A DNA stretch of 43,061 nt from an uncultured Clostridia bacterium (GTDB taxonomy: Bacteria; Bacillota; Clostridia; Christensenellales; Borkfalkiaceae), in contig CANQUN010000011.1 in the NCBI GenBank assembly GCA_947627065.1, forward strand, positions 1-43,061, written 5' to 3'. Of the stretch, positions 33,710-42,731 are shown piece by piece. Each line of letters begins with the position of its first letter. Positions within the stretch are counted from its first letter, which is position 1. The translations under genes and the position numbers were made by a program. The notes under the pieces were generated by a model. The model saw only the letters and a program-made list of their open reading frames with translations, had not been told where the DNA came from and made no database searches.

Positions 33710-36085
33710 TCAATTACGGACTTCTTCGGTGTATTTCTTTATCTTGCTTACGTTGTCGTAGACGTCGTATCCGCTGTCGCCCGGGACGAGCAGGGTGGGC
33801 GCATTGGTAACCATGTACTTTTTGGTAACGTCAACCTCGTCCTCGGCGTCTATCGCGCGGTAATTTATGCCCAGCCTGTCGAGAAGTATCTTTGCGGTCT
33901 TGCAATTTGGGCAGGTCTTTCTCGTAAAGAGCAGAATCTCCCCGAGGCTCTGCTTTTCTTGGGTCGCGCCGTCGCTTACCGCAAACCTCGACGTCTTGCC
34001 CGACGGCATGACCGAGGTGTCTATGTTGTAGACCTTTCTCTGTCTGAACTCTTCGAGTTTGCCGTCGTTCCAATTCTGCACGGGACGGTAATAACCCGTT
34101 ATTCTGCTGTAAACTTCGGCCTTCTTGCCGCAGATGGGACAGGTGAAGTGTTCGCCCGCTATGTAGCCGTGGTCGGTGCACACCGAATAGGTCGGGGACA
34201 GCGTGTAGTAAGGAAGTTTGTAATTTTCGGCAATCTTGCGCACGATGGTGGCCGCCGCTTTCCAATCGGGCAGTTTCTGGCCGAGGAAGGCGTGGAAAAC
34301 GGTGCCCGAGGTGTACAGCGTCTGGAATTCGTCCTGTATGTCGAGCGCTTCGAATATATCGTCCGTGAATCCCACGGGCAGGTGCGAACTGTTGGTGTAG
34401 AACGGGGCTTGCCCCTCTCTGCCGGCCGTTATGATGTTGGGATATTTCTCCTTGTCGTGCTTTGCGAGCCTGTAAGTGGTGGATTCTGCGGGCGTGGCCT
34501 CGAGATTGTAAAGATCTCCGTAAAGTTCCTGATAATCGGAAAGCCTGTTCCTCATGTGGTTGAGGACGTCCTTGGTAAATTCCTGCGCTTTCTTGCCCGT
34601 GAGGTTCTCCCTTATCCAGCAGGCGTTTAGGCAGCATTCGTTCATACCGACGAGACCTATCGTGGAGAAATGGTTGTCAAACTTGCCGAGGTACCGTTTT
34701 GTGTAAGGATAAAGACCCGCGTCGAGAAGTTTGGAAATGACGTTGCGCTTTATCTTGAGCGAACGGGCAGCGATGTCCATGAGTTTGTCGAGTTTACGGT
34801 AAAATTCCTCTTCGTTTTTGGAAAGATAGGCAAGACGAGGCATGTTGAGCGTAACTACGCCTATGGACCCCGTGCTTTCTCCGCTGCCGAAGAAACCGCC
34901 GGATTTCTTACGCAGTTCTCTCAGATCCAGCCTCAGACGGCAGCACATACTGCGCACGTCGCTGGGTTCCATGTCGCTGTTTATGTAGTTGCTGAAATAA
35001 GGCGTGCCGTACTTGGCCGTCATCTCGAACAGCAGTTTGTTGTTTTCGGTCTCCGACCAATCGAAATCCTTGGTTATGGAATAGGTCGGAATGGGATATT
35101 GGAAGCCCCTGCCGTTGGCGTCTCCGTCTATCATTATCTCGATGAACGCCTTGTTTACGATGGCCATTTCCTCAACGCAGTCCTTGTATTTGAAGTCCAT
35201 CTCCTTGCCGCCGACTATGGCGTTGAGTTCGGCAAGGTCGTTGGGAACCACCCAGTCGAGGGTTATGTTGGTAAACGGCGCCTGCGTGCCCCATCTCGAA
35301 GGCGTGTTCACGCCGTAAACGAAAGACTGGATGCACTGCTTTACTTCTTTATAAGAGAGATTGTCCACCTTGACGAAAGGCGCAAGGTAGGTGTCAAACG
35401 AAGAGAAGGCCTGCGCGCCCGCCCACTCGTTCTGCATGATTCCGAGGAAGTTGACCATCTGGTTGCACAGAGTGGAAAGATGGGCGGCGGGGGACGATGT
35501 GATCTTGCCGGGTATGCCGCCAAGCCCCTCTTTTATGAGTTGTTTGAGCGACCAGCCCGCACAGTAACCCGTGAGCATGGAAAGATCGTGCAGGTGAAGA
35601 TCTGCGTTGCGGTGGGCTTCGGCTATCTCCTCGTCGTACACTTCGGACAGCCAATAGTTGGCAGTAATTGCGCCCGAGTTGGACAGGATGAGACCGCCCA
35701 CGGAATAAGTTACCGTGGAATTTTCCTTAACTCTCCAATCCTCAAGCCTGACGTAGGAATCCACGACCTGCTTGTAATCGAGTATGGTGTGCTTTATGTC
35801 CCTTATCGTCTCGTGCGATTTGCGGTACAGAATATACTTTTTGGCAACGTTGACGTAGCCCGCCTGAATGAGGACCACTTCAACACTGTCCTGAATATCT
35901 TCCACCGTAATGTAGCCGTCGGTAATCTTAGGCTCGAAATCGGCCGTAACCTTGAGCGCCATTGCATCTATTATATCTTTATGGTAACGGACGTTGCTCG
36001 CGTCGAACGCCTTGATCATGGCAAGCCTGATCTTTTCAAGGTCGAATTCGACGACGGAGCCGTCCCTTTTTTTGACTTTATACAT
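33710..36085 (-). CDS. nrdD: Anaerobic (class III) ribonucleoside-triphosphate reductase with C-terminal glutaredoxin-like domain
   Basis: 791-residue glycyl-radical enzyme converting NTPs to dNTPs without oxygen. The N-terminal ATP-cone (1-95, VKKRDGSVVEFD) gives allosteric control. The barrel has the MCCRLRLD active-site region. The C-terminal zinc site includes CTDHGY and CPIC, and the radical loop is RITGYYRP with Gly664. It continues beyond the usual end into a glutaredoxin-like domain (about 714-791) with CPNC (725-728), the conserved cis-Pro in TNAPTLLV and the GYDVYDN turn. The fused domain probably supplies electrons. The gene heads nrdD-trxB-nrdG behind NrdR boxes. Confidence 0.95.
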   Translation of the reverse strand: MYKVKKRDGSVVEFDLEKIRLAMIKAFDASNVRYHKDIIDAMALKVTADFEPKITDGYITVEDIQDSVEVVLIQAGYVNVAKKYILYRKSHETIRDIKHTILDYKQVVDSYVRLEDWRVKENSTVTYSVGGLILSNSGAITANYWLSEVYDEEIAEAHRNADLHLHDLSMLTGYCAGWSLKQLIKEGLGGIPGKITSSPAAHLSTLCNQMVNFLGIMQNEWAGAQAFSSFDTYLAPFVKVDNLSYKEVKQCIQSFVYGVNTPSRWGTQAPFTNITLDWVVPNDLAELNAIVGGKEMDFKYKDCVEEMAIVNKAFIEIMIDGDANGRGFQYPIPTYSITKDFDWSETENNKLLFEMTAKYGTPYFSNYINSDMEPSDVRSMCCRLRLDLRELRKKSGGFFGSGESTGSIGVVTLNMPRLAYLSKNEEEFYRKLDKLMDIAARSLKIKRNVISKLLDAGLYPYTKRYLGKFDNHFSTIGLVGMNECCLNACWIRENLTGKKAQEFTKDVLNHMRNRLSDYQELYGDLYNLEATPAESTTYRLAKHDKEKYPNIITAGREGQAPFYTNSSHLPVGFTDDIFEALDIQDEFQTLYTSGTVFHAFLGQKLPDWKAAATIVRKIAENYKLPYYTLSPTYSVCTDHGYIAGEHFTCPICGKKAEVYSRITGYYRPVQNWNDGKLEEFRQRKVYNIDTSVMPSGKTSRFAVSDGATQEKQSLGEILLFTRKTCPNCKTAKILLDRLGINYRAIDAEDEVDVTKKYMVTNAPTLLVPGDSGYDVYDNVSKIKKYTEEVRN

Positions 36086-36118
36086 CGTACTCCTCCCTGA
36101 TTGAAATCGAACGCATTC

Positions 36119-36147
36119 ATTTTAGCACAACCGAAAAGTAAAATCAA
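36119..36147 (-). promoter_or_regulatory. SigA promoter of nrdD
   Basis: Minus strand: TTGATT (36142-36147), 17 bp, TAAAAT (36119-36124), 33 bp before the nrdD start. Confidence 0.7.
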
Positions 36148-36166
36148 GAGATTCCATAGTAAAAAC

Positions 36167-36211
36167 ACAATATCTTTTGTGAAATTTGAGTTCACACACA
36201 AGATATTGTGT
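36167..36211 (-). promoter_or_regulatory. Pair of NrdR boxes
   Basis: ACACAAGATATTGTGT (36196-36211) is a near-perfect 16-bp NrdR box. A weaker one, ACAATATCTTTTGTGA (36167-36182), lies 29 bp away, and the pair also forms a large inverted repeat. NrdR represses ribonucleotide reductase operons when dATP is high. The boxes lie 20 bp upstream of the -35 element. Confidence 0.8.
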
Positions 36212-36605
36212 TTACGGTTTTTTTGTTTATGTTTGGTAAAGCGAAGTATTTAACCCGTTTTTACGGGTAAAAATATCAACGCCGAGGGCCTTGCGGGCAA
36301 TTTCCCGAAAGCCTGCGGGCGGCGCGGCTTTGGCAAAGACCTCACTGCATATTGCGCCCCGCAAATATACAAAATACGGTAGGCAGGCACGATTCGCACG
36401 GCCGAACGCGGAACATGCGGGCGAAAGAACCACGGCGGGCTTATGGACGCCGTGCGTTGTGCAAAGTGCAGTAGCCTGCATGCTTTACACAATGCGATTC
36501 GCCGCACGGTAAGGGCAAAAAACTGCACGGGCGAAAGAGCGTTGCGGCGGACGGCAAGACAGCCGTGCACGGCGGCGCAGATATTACCGACGGGGACGCC
36601 GGACG
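36212..36605. repeat. GC-rich non-coding stretch with two long degenerate repeats
   Basis: Two units about 105-110 bp apart share CGATTCGC (36390 and 36495), CACGG, GGGCGAAAGA (36419 and 36529) and CGGCGG in the same order. An ACCCG..CGGGT hairpin lies near 36250-36267. No credible gene is seen; the open frames here have odd composition and no binding sites. Confidence 0.45.
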
Positions 36606-37142
36606 TCAGGCGAGACCCGCAAAGCCGAGCAGCGTTCTGAAATAATCGTCCGCGCAGGACTTTGAGGGAAAGAGCAGTTCGGAGTCTATGAGGTTGTAAT
36701 CGTCCTCCTTTCTGCGTTTTCTGCCCATGAAAACGTCAAACGGTCTTTCCTTGGGAGACATCTTCAGTCCCCTCCTCATCATGTCCTCGCCGAAATGGCG
36801 AAGTTCGGCATATTCCGTATTGAAAGTGTCGCAGGTGTAGCCCATTACCCAAAGAACGTCGGGGCTGTTGTAGAATTTGTCGAGGGCAAGAGAGATGAAG
36901 TGTCTCCACGTGTTGTAATAGTAATCTATCTCCTGAAAGATGATGTACCTGTCCTCGTTGTGCGGAAGTATGGCAAACGTGTACCAACTTTCAAAGATGC
37001 AAAGGCACATTACCTCGTCCGCCAGAGCGGTTTCCGAATATTTGTCGTAAAGTTCGCCAAGGTACTTCATGATTTCGTACCAGCGGTGCCCCACTTCCAT
37101 GCGAAGAAGTTTTTCGTCATTGTAGAATACTCTTGTTACCAT
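36606..37142 (-). CDS. Hypothetical cytoplasmic protein, 178 residues
   Basis: I do not recognise the family. The start at 37142 (MVTRVFYNDEKLLRMEVG) has AAGGAGG upstream; the longer frame to 37436 reads through the tRNA gene and is false. The protein is rich in aromatic residues (RYIIFQEIDYYYNTWRHF broken into helices) and acidic stretches, predicted mainly helical, with no signal or membrane segment. The basic GRKRRKEDD segment around residue 145 might be a surface loop. It is a single gene between tRNA-Ser and the nrdD region. Confidence 0.7.
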   Translation of the reverse strand: MVTRVFYNDEKLLRMEVGHRWYEIMKYLGELYDKYSETALADEVMCLCIFESWYTFAILPHNEDRYIIFQEIDYYYNTWRHFISLALDKFYNSPDVLWVMGYTCDTFNTEYAELRHFGEDMMRRGLKMSPKERPFDVFMGRKRRKEDDYNLIDSELLFPSKSCADDYFRTLLGFAGLA

Positions 37143-37291
37143 CCGTTTTCCTCCTTGGTTTATCCGTCGCGGAAACCCGCGTTTTCGGTCGTAAATAAAG
37201 AATTTTTGTGTATTTTGGATTTGTCTGTTGTCGTAGCCCGCATTATTATTATAGCCGTTTCCGGTCTTATGCGGGCGGGTGCATTCTGCGG

Positions 37292-37325
37292 TAAAAAGCA
37301 ACGCCGCAGACATGGTCTGCGGCGT
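37292..37325 (-). terminator. Terminator of tRNA-Ser
   Basis: Stem of 11 bp (ACGCCGCAGAC / GTCTGCGGCGT, 37301-37324) followed on the minus strand by TGCTTTTT. Confidence 0.8.
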
Positions 37326-37326
37326 G

Positions 37327-37415
37327 GTGGCGGAAGCGGTGGGATTCGAACCCACGAACCCTTGCGGATTACTTGATTTCGAGTCAAGGCCGTTATGACC
37401 ACTTCGATACGCTTC
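37327..37415 (-). tRNA. tRNA-Ser, anticodon CGA (reads UCG)
   Basis: Acceptor arms GGAAGCG (37409-37415 complement) and CGCTTCC (37331-37337), discriminator G and an encoded CCA (37327-37329). The anticodon stem CTTGA/TCAAG encloses the loop CTCGAAA, so the anticodon is CGA. The T arm GTGGGTTCGAATCCCAC and an extended variable arm are class II features that fit serine. A -10-like TAGAAT with TTGGAA 17 bp upstream lies at about 37424-37452. Confidence 0.95.
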
Positions 37416-37493
37416 CGTGTTATTATATTCTACCACATCCGCAAAAAAATTCCAAATGTTTAGGGCCTGTTTTGATATTATTTTTTTGGTTTT

Positions 37494-37910
37494 TTACAGT
37501 TTGTCCCCCGTGAACGCCTCGGGGAGCAGTTCTCCGACGGTATAAACTATGTAATCGTCGGTGTCTCTCGCAAGGATTATCTCGAAATCGGGATCGTCGC
37601 AATATTCGGCGATGACCTGACGGCAGATTCCGCAGGGCGGGCAGAAATCGTTGACCCCGCCGTCGCTGTCTCCGCCGACAACGGCCATGGCAACAAAATC
37701 CCTCTTGCCTTCGGAAAGGGCTTTGAACAGGGCGACCCTCTCGGCGCACAGGGACGCGGAAAGGGCGGCACATTCGATATTGCAGCCCGTAAACACTTCT
37801 TCATCGGCGCACAAAAGAGCCGCGCCCACGGTGAATCCTGAATACTTGGCAAGCGCGTTGTCTCTCACTTCAAACGCCATCTGGATGAGAGCGGAATAAT
37901 CTATGTTCAT
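37494..37910 (-). CDS. cdd: Cytidine deaminase
   Basis: 138-residue tetrameric-type deaminase converting (deoxy)cytidine to (deoxy)uridine for pyrimidine salvage. The zinc Cys and catalytic Glu are in CNIECAALSASLCAERVA, and the other two zinc cysteines are in PCGICRQV. The N-terminal AKYSGFTVGAALL stretch is typical. GGAGAAA precedes the ATG. It is a single gene between recN and tRNA-Ser on the minus strand. Confidence 0.95.
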   Translation of the reverse strand: MNIDYSALIQMAFEVRDNALAKYSGFTVGAALLCADEEVFTGCNIECAALSASLCAERVALFKALSEGKRDFVAMAVVGGDSDGGVNDFCPPCGICRQVIAEYCDDPDFEIILARDTDDYIVYTVGELLPEAFTGDKL

Positions 37911-38014
37911 AGTTTTTCTCCGAGGGCGGCAACCCGCATTTCGGTACCGAAAGACGGATTCCGTCAGACGTAAAATATAAAATTTTACCTTTATTTATAA
38001 AGGATTTTGTTCGT

Positions 38015-39727
38015 TTATCGGTTTGCTCTCAATTTCTTTTTGAACGCCTCTGCCGCGGCTATCATCTCGCCCGCGTGGGCGACTGCGGCGGCGCTTGAAG
38101 ACGAACCGCCGACCAGCCTTGTGATTTCACCGACGCGTTCGTCTCCCGATATGTTTCTGACAACCGTGCGGGTTTTGCCGTCCTCCTCCTTCTTTTCTAT
38201 GAGGAGGGCGTTGTCCGCCATGCAGGCTATCTGCGGCAGGTGGGTGATTGCGATTATCTGCTTGTCCAAGGCGATTCTGACGAATTTTTCGGCAACGACG
38301 GAAGCGATGACGCCGCTTATGCCCGCGTCTATCTCGTCGAATATGAAGGTGGAGACCGAATGCGCGGCGGCGGTCTGCGTCCTTACGGCAAGCATGAAAC
38401 GGCTGATTTCCCCTCCGCTTATTATCTTTGCGAGCGGTTTGAGCGGTTCGCCGAGGTTTGCGGAAAACATGAATTCCACGGCGTCCGTCCCCTCCTGCGT
38501 TATGCCGTCGGGCAGTTCTTCTTCGGAAAGCAGGTCGGAAAACCCGACCTCAAACCGTGCCTTTGCCATGCCGAGTTCGTGAAGTTCGCCGACCACGCCG
38601 TCGGCAAATTCCTTGGCGGAATCTCTCCTTACTTTGCCGAGTTCGACGATTCCGCGGTATATTTCATGCTTGATTTTCGCTTTTTCCGCCGTGAGTTTTT
38701 CGCGTACTTTATCGGAATTTACGAGTTTGTCGAGTTCATCCTCGGCAGAGGCGAGAAAGGAAAGTATTTCGCCGATATCCGAGCCGTATTTTTTCTTGAG
38801 TTTGTTGATGAGACTTAGCCTTTCGTCTATCCTTGCGGCTTCCTCTTCGTCGTATTCCAAGGCGCCGAGAATGTCGGCTATGCTCTCGGAAATGTCGTCG
38901 AGTTCTATGGCCGCGGCCTCGAGGCGGGAGCCGAGTTTGTCGTAATCGGCGTCGAGTGAGCCAATCTGCATGACCGAATGGTAAGCGGAAGAAATTGCGT
39001 CGGCGGCGCCGTTTTCGTCCGAAATAGCCGAACGAGCGGCCCCGAGTGCGTTGATTATCTTTTCCGCATTGACGAAAATGCGGTGTTTGCGCAGGAGATT
39101 CTCCTCTTCTCCTTCTTCGAGCGAGGCGCTCTTTATCTCGTTTATCTGAAAGGTGAGAATGTCCTGCCTCACCGCGCGTTCGCTCTCGTTTCCGCCGAGA
39201 CGGCGGATGGACGAATTTATCTCGCCGAGGCGGGCGATAAGAGGCGCAAGCCCCGCTTTTATGCGGTCGGTTTCGTCCTTTTTGTAGGCGTCTATCACGG
39301 CAAGCTGCTCTTCTTCTTTCAAAAGCGAGAAATGTTCGCTCTGGCCGTGAACGTCTACAAGGCGGGAGGTTATCCGCCTGAGTATATTGGCGGTAACGCT
39401 TGTTCCGTTGACTTTTATTGACCCTCTGCCGTCTGAATTGTACTTTCTTGAAATTATCAGCGTATCCTCGTCCACTTCGAGTTCTTTAAGGACTTCGTGT
39501 ACGGGATGGTCGTCGGGCAAAATGAAGGTTGCGGTTGCCGAACATTCGTCCGTTCCGTAACGGATCATGGACCTGTCCGCCTTGGCGCCGAGTACGAAAT
39601 TTATGGAATCGAGAATGACCGACTTGCCCGAGCCGGTTTCTCCCGAAAGAATATTCACGCCGTCGGTAAATTCGATTTCAGCCGAATCCACGAGGGCTAT
39701 GTTTTTGAGTTCAAACCTGGAAAGCAT
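38015..39727 (-). CDS. recN: DNA repair protein RecN
   Basis: 570-residue SMC-like ATPase of double-strand-break repair, normal length. Walker A GETGSGKS is at 29-36, a central coiled-coil region (about 160-360) follows, and the C-terminal half carries the ABC signature ISGGEISRFMLA and Walker B TFIFDEIDAGISG. It follows argR by three bases, matching the conserved tlyA-argR-recN order in Firmicutes. Confidence 0.97.
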   Translation of the reverse strand: MLSRFELKNIALVDSAEIEFTDGVNILSGETGSGKSVILDSINFVLGAKADRSMIRYGTDECSATATFILPDDHPVHEVLKELEVDEDTLIISRKYNSDGRGSIKVNGTSVTANILRRITSRLVDVHGQSEHFSLLKEEEQLAVIDAYKKDETDRIKAGLAPLIARLGEINSSIRRLGGNESERAVRQDILTFQINEIKSASLEEGEEENLLRKHRIFVNAEKIINALGAARSAISDENGAADAISSAYHSVMQIGSLDADYDKLGSRLEAAAIELDDISESIADILGALEYDEEEAARIDERLSLINKLKKKYGSDIGEILSFLASAEDELDKLVNSDKVREKLTAEKAKIKHEIYRGIVELGKVRRDSAKEFADGVVGELHELGMAKARFEVGFSDLLSEEELPDGITQEGTDAVEFMFSANLGEPLKPLAKIISGGEISRFMLAVRTQTAAAHSVSTFIFDEIDAGISGVIASVVAEKFVRIALDKQIIAITHLPQIACMADNALLIEKKEEDGKTRTVVRNISGDERVGEITRLVGGSSSSAAAVAHAGEMIAAAEAFKKKLRANR

Positions 39728-39730
39728 CTG

Positions 39731-40180
39731 TCAGAGTTTTTCCATTATCGTCTTTTCTACCGTGAGCGCGTCCTCGTTATTTTTGGTAACGATTATTATC
39801 GTGTCGTCGCCGCCCACGCAACCGACGATTTCGGGTATCTTCATCTTGTCTATCGTGGTTCCGCACGAGAGGCCGTTGCCGACGAGCGTTTTGATGACGA
39901 CGAGGTTCTGCGCAACGGTAACGGAAACGACGGCGCCCTTGAACAGATTGATGAGTTTTTCCATATCGTTCTGTTCGTTACGTTGAATTATTGCGTACTT
40001 ATACTTGCGTACATTGCCGGATACCTTGATTATGTTGAGTTCCTTGATATCGCGGGAAACGGTGGCCTGCGTAACGTTGAAGTTGTTTTCGTTAAGTATG
40101 CGCGCAAGTTCTTCCTGCGTGTCGATTTCCATGGAATTGATTATCTCTACCAATTTCTTTTGTCTTGCGTTTTTTCCCAT
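39731..40180 (-). CDS. argR: Arginine repressor ArgR
   Basis: 149-residue regulator of arginine metabolism. The N-terminal winged helix (KLVEIINSMEIDTQEELARIL, then TQATVSRDIKEL) binds ARG boxes. The C-terminal hexamerisation domain carries the arginine-binding GTTIDKMKIPEIVGCVGGDDTIII region. The gene order nadK-argR-recN is conserved and does not itself imply arginine genes nearby; none are in this window. Confidence 0.95.
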   Translation of the reverse strand: MGKNARQKKLVEIINSMEIDTQEELARILNENNFNVTQATVSRDIKELNIIKVSGNVRKYKYAIIQRNEQNDMEKLINLFKGAVVSVTVAQNLVVIKTLVGNGLSCGTTIDKMKIPEIVGCVGGDDTIIIVTKNNEDALTVEKTIMEKL

Positions 40181-40208
40181 TCCTTTTTCTCCTTACTGTT
40201 TCTTTTTA

Positions 40209-41003
40209 CTATTTTTCACTCCAGGACGTCAGTTTGCCGTACAGCGTTGAATAGAAAGACTTTTTCCCCTTTACGAGTTTTAACGCCAGATCGGATTTAC
40301 GCACGAGAATCTCCGCGCCTGCCGCGGCGGAAGATACGAACCTGCCGTCGATGAATATTCCCCCGCCCCCGCCGACGGTTATTGCCGCAGGCGTAGTATC
40401 CGAAAATACTATCGGCTTGCTGCGCAGCGTGTGCGCGCAAAGAGGCGTGGCGATAAGCGCGCCGAGACCCGGGACGAGTATAGCCCCGCCCGCAGACAGA
40501 GAATACGCGGTTGAACCCGTAGGCGTGGAAATTATTATTCCGTCCGCCCTGAAACGGTCGGCAAATTCGCCGCCTATCGAAAGCGTTACCTGCAGCGTGC
40601 ACCCCTCGGAAATATCCGTGGATGTGCGCTGGACGGTAACTTCGTTTAAGGCAAACCATTCCTCATCGCCGTAGCGGCAGGATATGAGCGGCCTTTCCAC
40701 CGTGTCGAAACGTCCGTTTGCAATCGCGTCGACGCATTCGTCTATCTCGTCCGCCTCGAACGCAGAGAGAAAGCCCGTTCCGCCCGCGTTGAGCGCGAGC
40801 ACGGTCGTACCCGCAGCGGCGGCAGCGGCGGCTATGTCGAGAACGGTGCCGTCTCCGCCCACCACAACCGTGAGGTCGGGCAAAGCGCGCTGCTTTCTGT
40901 CAAGCATGGCAAAAGTTATGCCGCGCTCGTCAAGGGCCGCGGTGAGCTCTCTGAGCGTCTGAGGTACTCTTTCTCCTTTTAAGTTGGCGTAAATGCCTGT
41001 CAA
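40209..41003 (-). CDS. nadK: NAD kinase
   Basis: 264-residue ATP-dependent enzyme making NADP from NAD. GGDGT is at 49-53, the second signature region is LNEVTVQR, and the Gly-rich TPTGSTAYSLSAGG is present. It starts with TTG at 41003, supported by GGGGGA seven bases upstream and a promoter at 41033-41061. It is followed by argR after 28 bp. Confidence 0.95.
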   Translation of the reverse strand: MTGIYANLKGERVPQTLRELTAALDERGITFAMLDRKQRALPDLTVVVGGDGTVLDIAAAAAAAGTTVLALNAGGTGFLSAFEADEIDECVDAIANGRFDTVERPLISCRYGDEEWFALNEVTVQRTSTDISEGCTLQVTLSIGGEFADRFRADGIIISTPTGSTAYSLSAGGAILVPGLGALIATPLCAHTLRSKPIVFSDTTPAAITVGGGGGIFIDGRFVSSAAAGAEILVRKSDLALKLVKGKKSFYSTLYGKLTSWSEK

Positions 41004-41032
41004 AATCCGTCCCCCAAAGTTTTTACGTGAAT

Positions 41033-41061
41033 ATTATACACTGCATTCATAAAAAATGCAA
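41033..41061 (-). promoter_or_regulatory. SigA promoter of nadK-argR-recN
   Basis: Minus strand: TTGCAT (41056-41061), 17 bp, TATAAT (41033-41038). The spacer and -35 region form a TGCAT/ATGCA inverted repeat that could act as an operator or end the upstream message. Confidence 0.75.
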
Positions 41062-41100
41062 TATTTTTAGGGCATGTTCTATAAAATTATTTATAAAATT

Positions 41101-41862
41101 TCATTCGGCGACGCGCTCGAGCCGTTCCTCGGAAACCTGAGCGCCCCCGGCCTTTACGACAAGGAGCAGATATTCGGCGTTTTTCCCTTCTTTTTTGGGG
41201 CAAGGCGCGACGTCTGTGGCGGTGAGTCCCGCCGCACGCGCGGCCGCCACGGCGTTTTTCAAGGCTCTCGCCCTGTCGCGCGGAGAGGTTACTATTCCGT
41301 TTTTATTCAGCGCTTCCCTTCCGCATTCAAACTGAGGTTTGACGAGCAAGACGGCGTATCCCCCGTCTTTGAGCACGGCCGAAACCGAGGGCATGATGTA
41401 AGAGAGAGATATGAAACTTACGTCGGAAACCACTCCGTCCGTCTGTTCGCCGAGGGTGGCCGCGGTCATGTTCCTCGCGTTGGTGTTCTCTACGGGAACG
41501 ACGCGCGGGTCGGCGTACAGCGACTTGTCGAGAAGTCCTTCACCCACGTCCACGGCATACACCTTGGCGGCGCCGTTGTTGAGAAGCACCTGCGTGAACC
41601 CGCCCGCGGACGCGCCTATATCGGCAAAGGTAAGCCCCTTTGCGCTTATGCCGAACACCCTGAACGCTTCGGCGAGTTTGTAGGCACCCACGGAAACGTA
41701 CTGCTCGGCAGATGAAATTACGATTTGCTCGCTTCCGTCAACCTCAAGCGAGGGTTTGCACGGCTTTCCGTTGACCGAGACTTCTCCCCTTTCAACGGCC
41801 TCTCTCGCCTTGTTGCGGGAGGGATATTTGCCCTTTGAGGTAAGATAAACGTCCAGCCGCAT
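41101..41862 (-). CDS. tlyA: TlyA-family rRNA 2'-O-methyltransferase
   Basis: 253-residue protein with an N-terminal S4 RNA-binding domain (1-60, [26 protein letters not shown] in separate elements) and an FtsJ-type methyltransferase domain (SAM motif FADIGASAGGFTQVLL, then DVSFISLSYI and LVKPQFE). TlyA proteins methylate 16S and/or 23S rRNA. Its ATG shares one base with the ispA stop (TGATG). Confidence 0.93.
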   Translation of the reverse strand: MRLDVYLTSKGKYPSRNKAREAVERGEVSVNGKPCKPSLEVDGSEQIVISSAEQYVSVGAYKLAEAFRVFGISAKGLTFADIGASAGGFTQVLLNNGAAKVYAVDVGEGLLDKSLYADPRVVPVENTNARNMTAATLGEQTDGVVSDVSFISLSYIMPSVSAVLKDGGYAVLLVKPQFECGREALNKNGIVTSPRDRARALKNAVAAARAAGLTATDVAPCPKKEGKNAEYLLLVVKAGGAQVSEERLERVAE

Positions 41863-42731
41863 CAGCGTATCCTGTCTTTGAGAACGCGGCAGAGATAGAG
41901 AAAGAACTCGCTTCCTCCTATCTCTTCGACCGCGGCGACCGCCGAACGGTAATAATTTTCGGCTATTTCCTCGGCCTTTTCAACGCCGTAGAGGGTAACG
42001 TAAGTCAGTTTGCCTTCCTCTGTGTCCTTGCCCGTCGTTTTGCCGAGTACGTCCCTCGTGCTCTTCACGTCGAGAATGTCGTCCACAACCTGAAACTGCA
42101 TGCCGAGGGCGTTGCCCAAACGCGTGAATTCCTCCTTCATCCTGCCCGCGAGAACGGCGGGCACGAGGAGAGCGGCGGTTATGAGTTTTGCCGTTTTGTC
42201 GGTTACTATAAAAGAGAGCGTCGCTTCGTCGGAAACATTCTCCCTCTGGGCCTTTATGTCGGCGGACTGCCCCGCTATCATGCCCTCTATACCCGCAAAA
42301 TCCGAAATGATGCGGGCGCATTCGGCCGTTTCGCGGGAAGGGTGCAGGCAGCATTCTTCGGCCATAACAGAAAAAGCCAGCCCGTACAGCGCGTCGCCCG
42401 CGAGTATGGCCGTAGCTTCTCCGTAAACCTTGTGGTTGGAATATCTGCCCCTTCTGTAATCGTCGTTGTCCATGGCGGGCAGATCGTCGTGGATGAGCGA
42501 ATATGTGTGTATGCACTCGAGCGCGAAGGCGAAGGGCAGCACCCTGTCCTCCTCGACGCCGAGATGGTCGGCCGCAGCGAGCATCAACACTGGCCTCAGT
42601 CTCTTTCCGCCCGCAAAGAAACTGTATTTTACAGATTCGAGAAGGGTTTTTTCGGTATCGAAGGGACGGGAAAATCTGCCTTGCGCATACCTTTCAAAAC
42701 TTTCCCGATACTTGTCCATCAACGCTTTCAT
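41862..42731 (-). CDS. ispA: Geranyl/farnesyl diphosphate synthase (polyprenyl synthetase)
   Basis: 289-residue chain-elongating prenyltransferase condensing isopentenyl units for quinone, undecaprenyl and other isoprenoids. The first aspartate-rich motif is DDLPAMDND with residues before it typical of short-chain (C15) enzymes; the second is FQVVDDILD. The start overlaps the folD stop by four bases. In Bacillus, xse genes and dxs flank ispA; neither is present here. Confidence 0.94.
   Translation of the reverse strand: MKALMDKYRESFERYAQGRFSRPFDTEKTLLESVKYSFFAGGKRLRPVLMLAAADHLGVEEDRVLPFAFALECIHTYSLIHDDLPAMDNDDYRRGRYSNHKVYGEATAILAGDALYGLAFSVMAEECCLHPSRETAECARIISDFAGIEGMIAGQSADIKAQRENVSDEATLSFIVTDKTAKLITAALLVPAVLAGRMKEEFTRLGNALGMQFQVVDDILDVKSTRDVLGKTTGKDTEEGKLTYVTLYGVEKAEEIAENYYRSAVAAVEEIGGSEFFLYLCRVLKDRIR

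Noticed and set aside
37143-37436. N-terminal extension of the 36606-37142 gene
   Set aside because: The open frame reads straight through tRNA-Ser and its terminator; a strong binding site marks 37142.
41862-42731. Absence of xseA/xseB and dxs from the folD-ispA-tlyA cluster
   Set aside because: This is a common variation in gene order, and these genes may be elsewhere; nothing here shows a loss.
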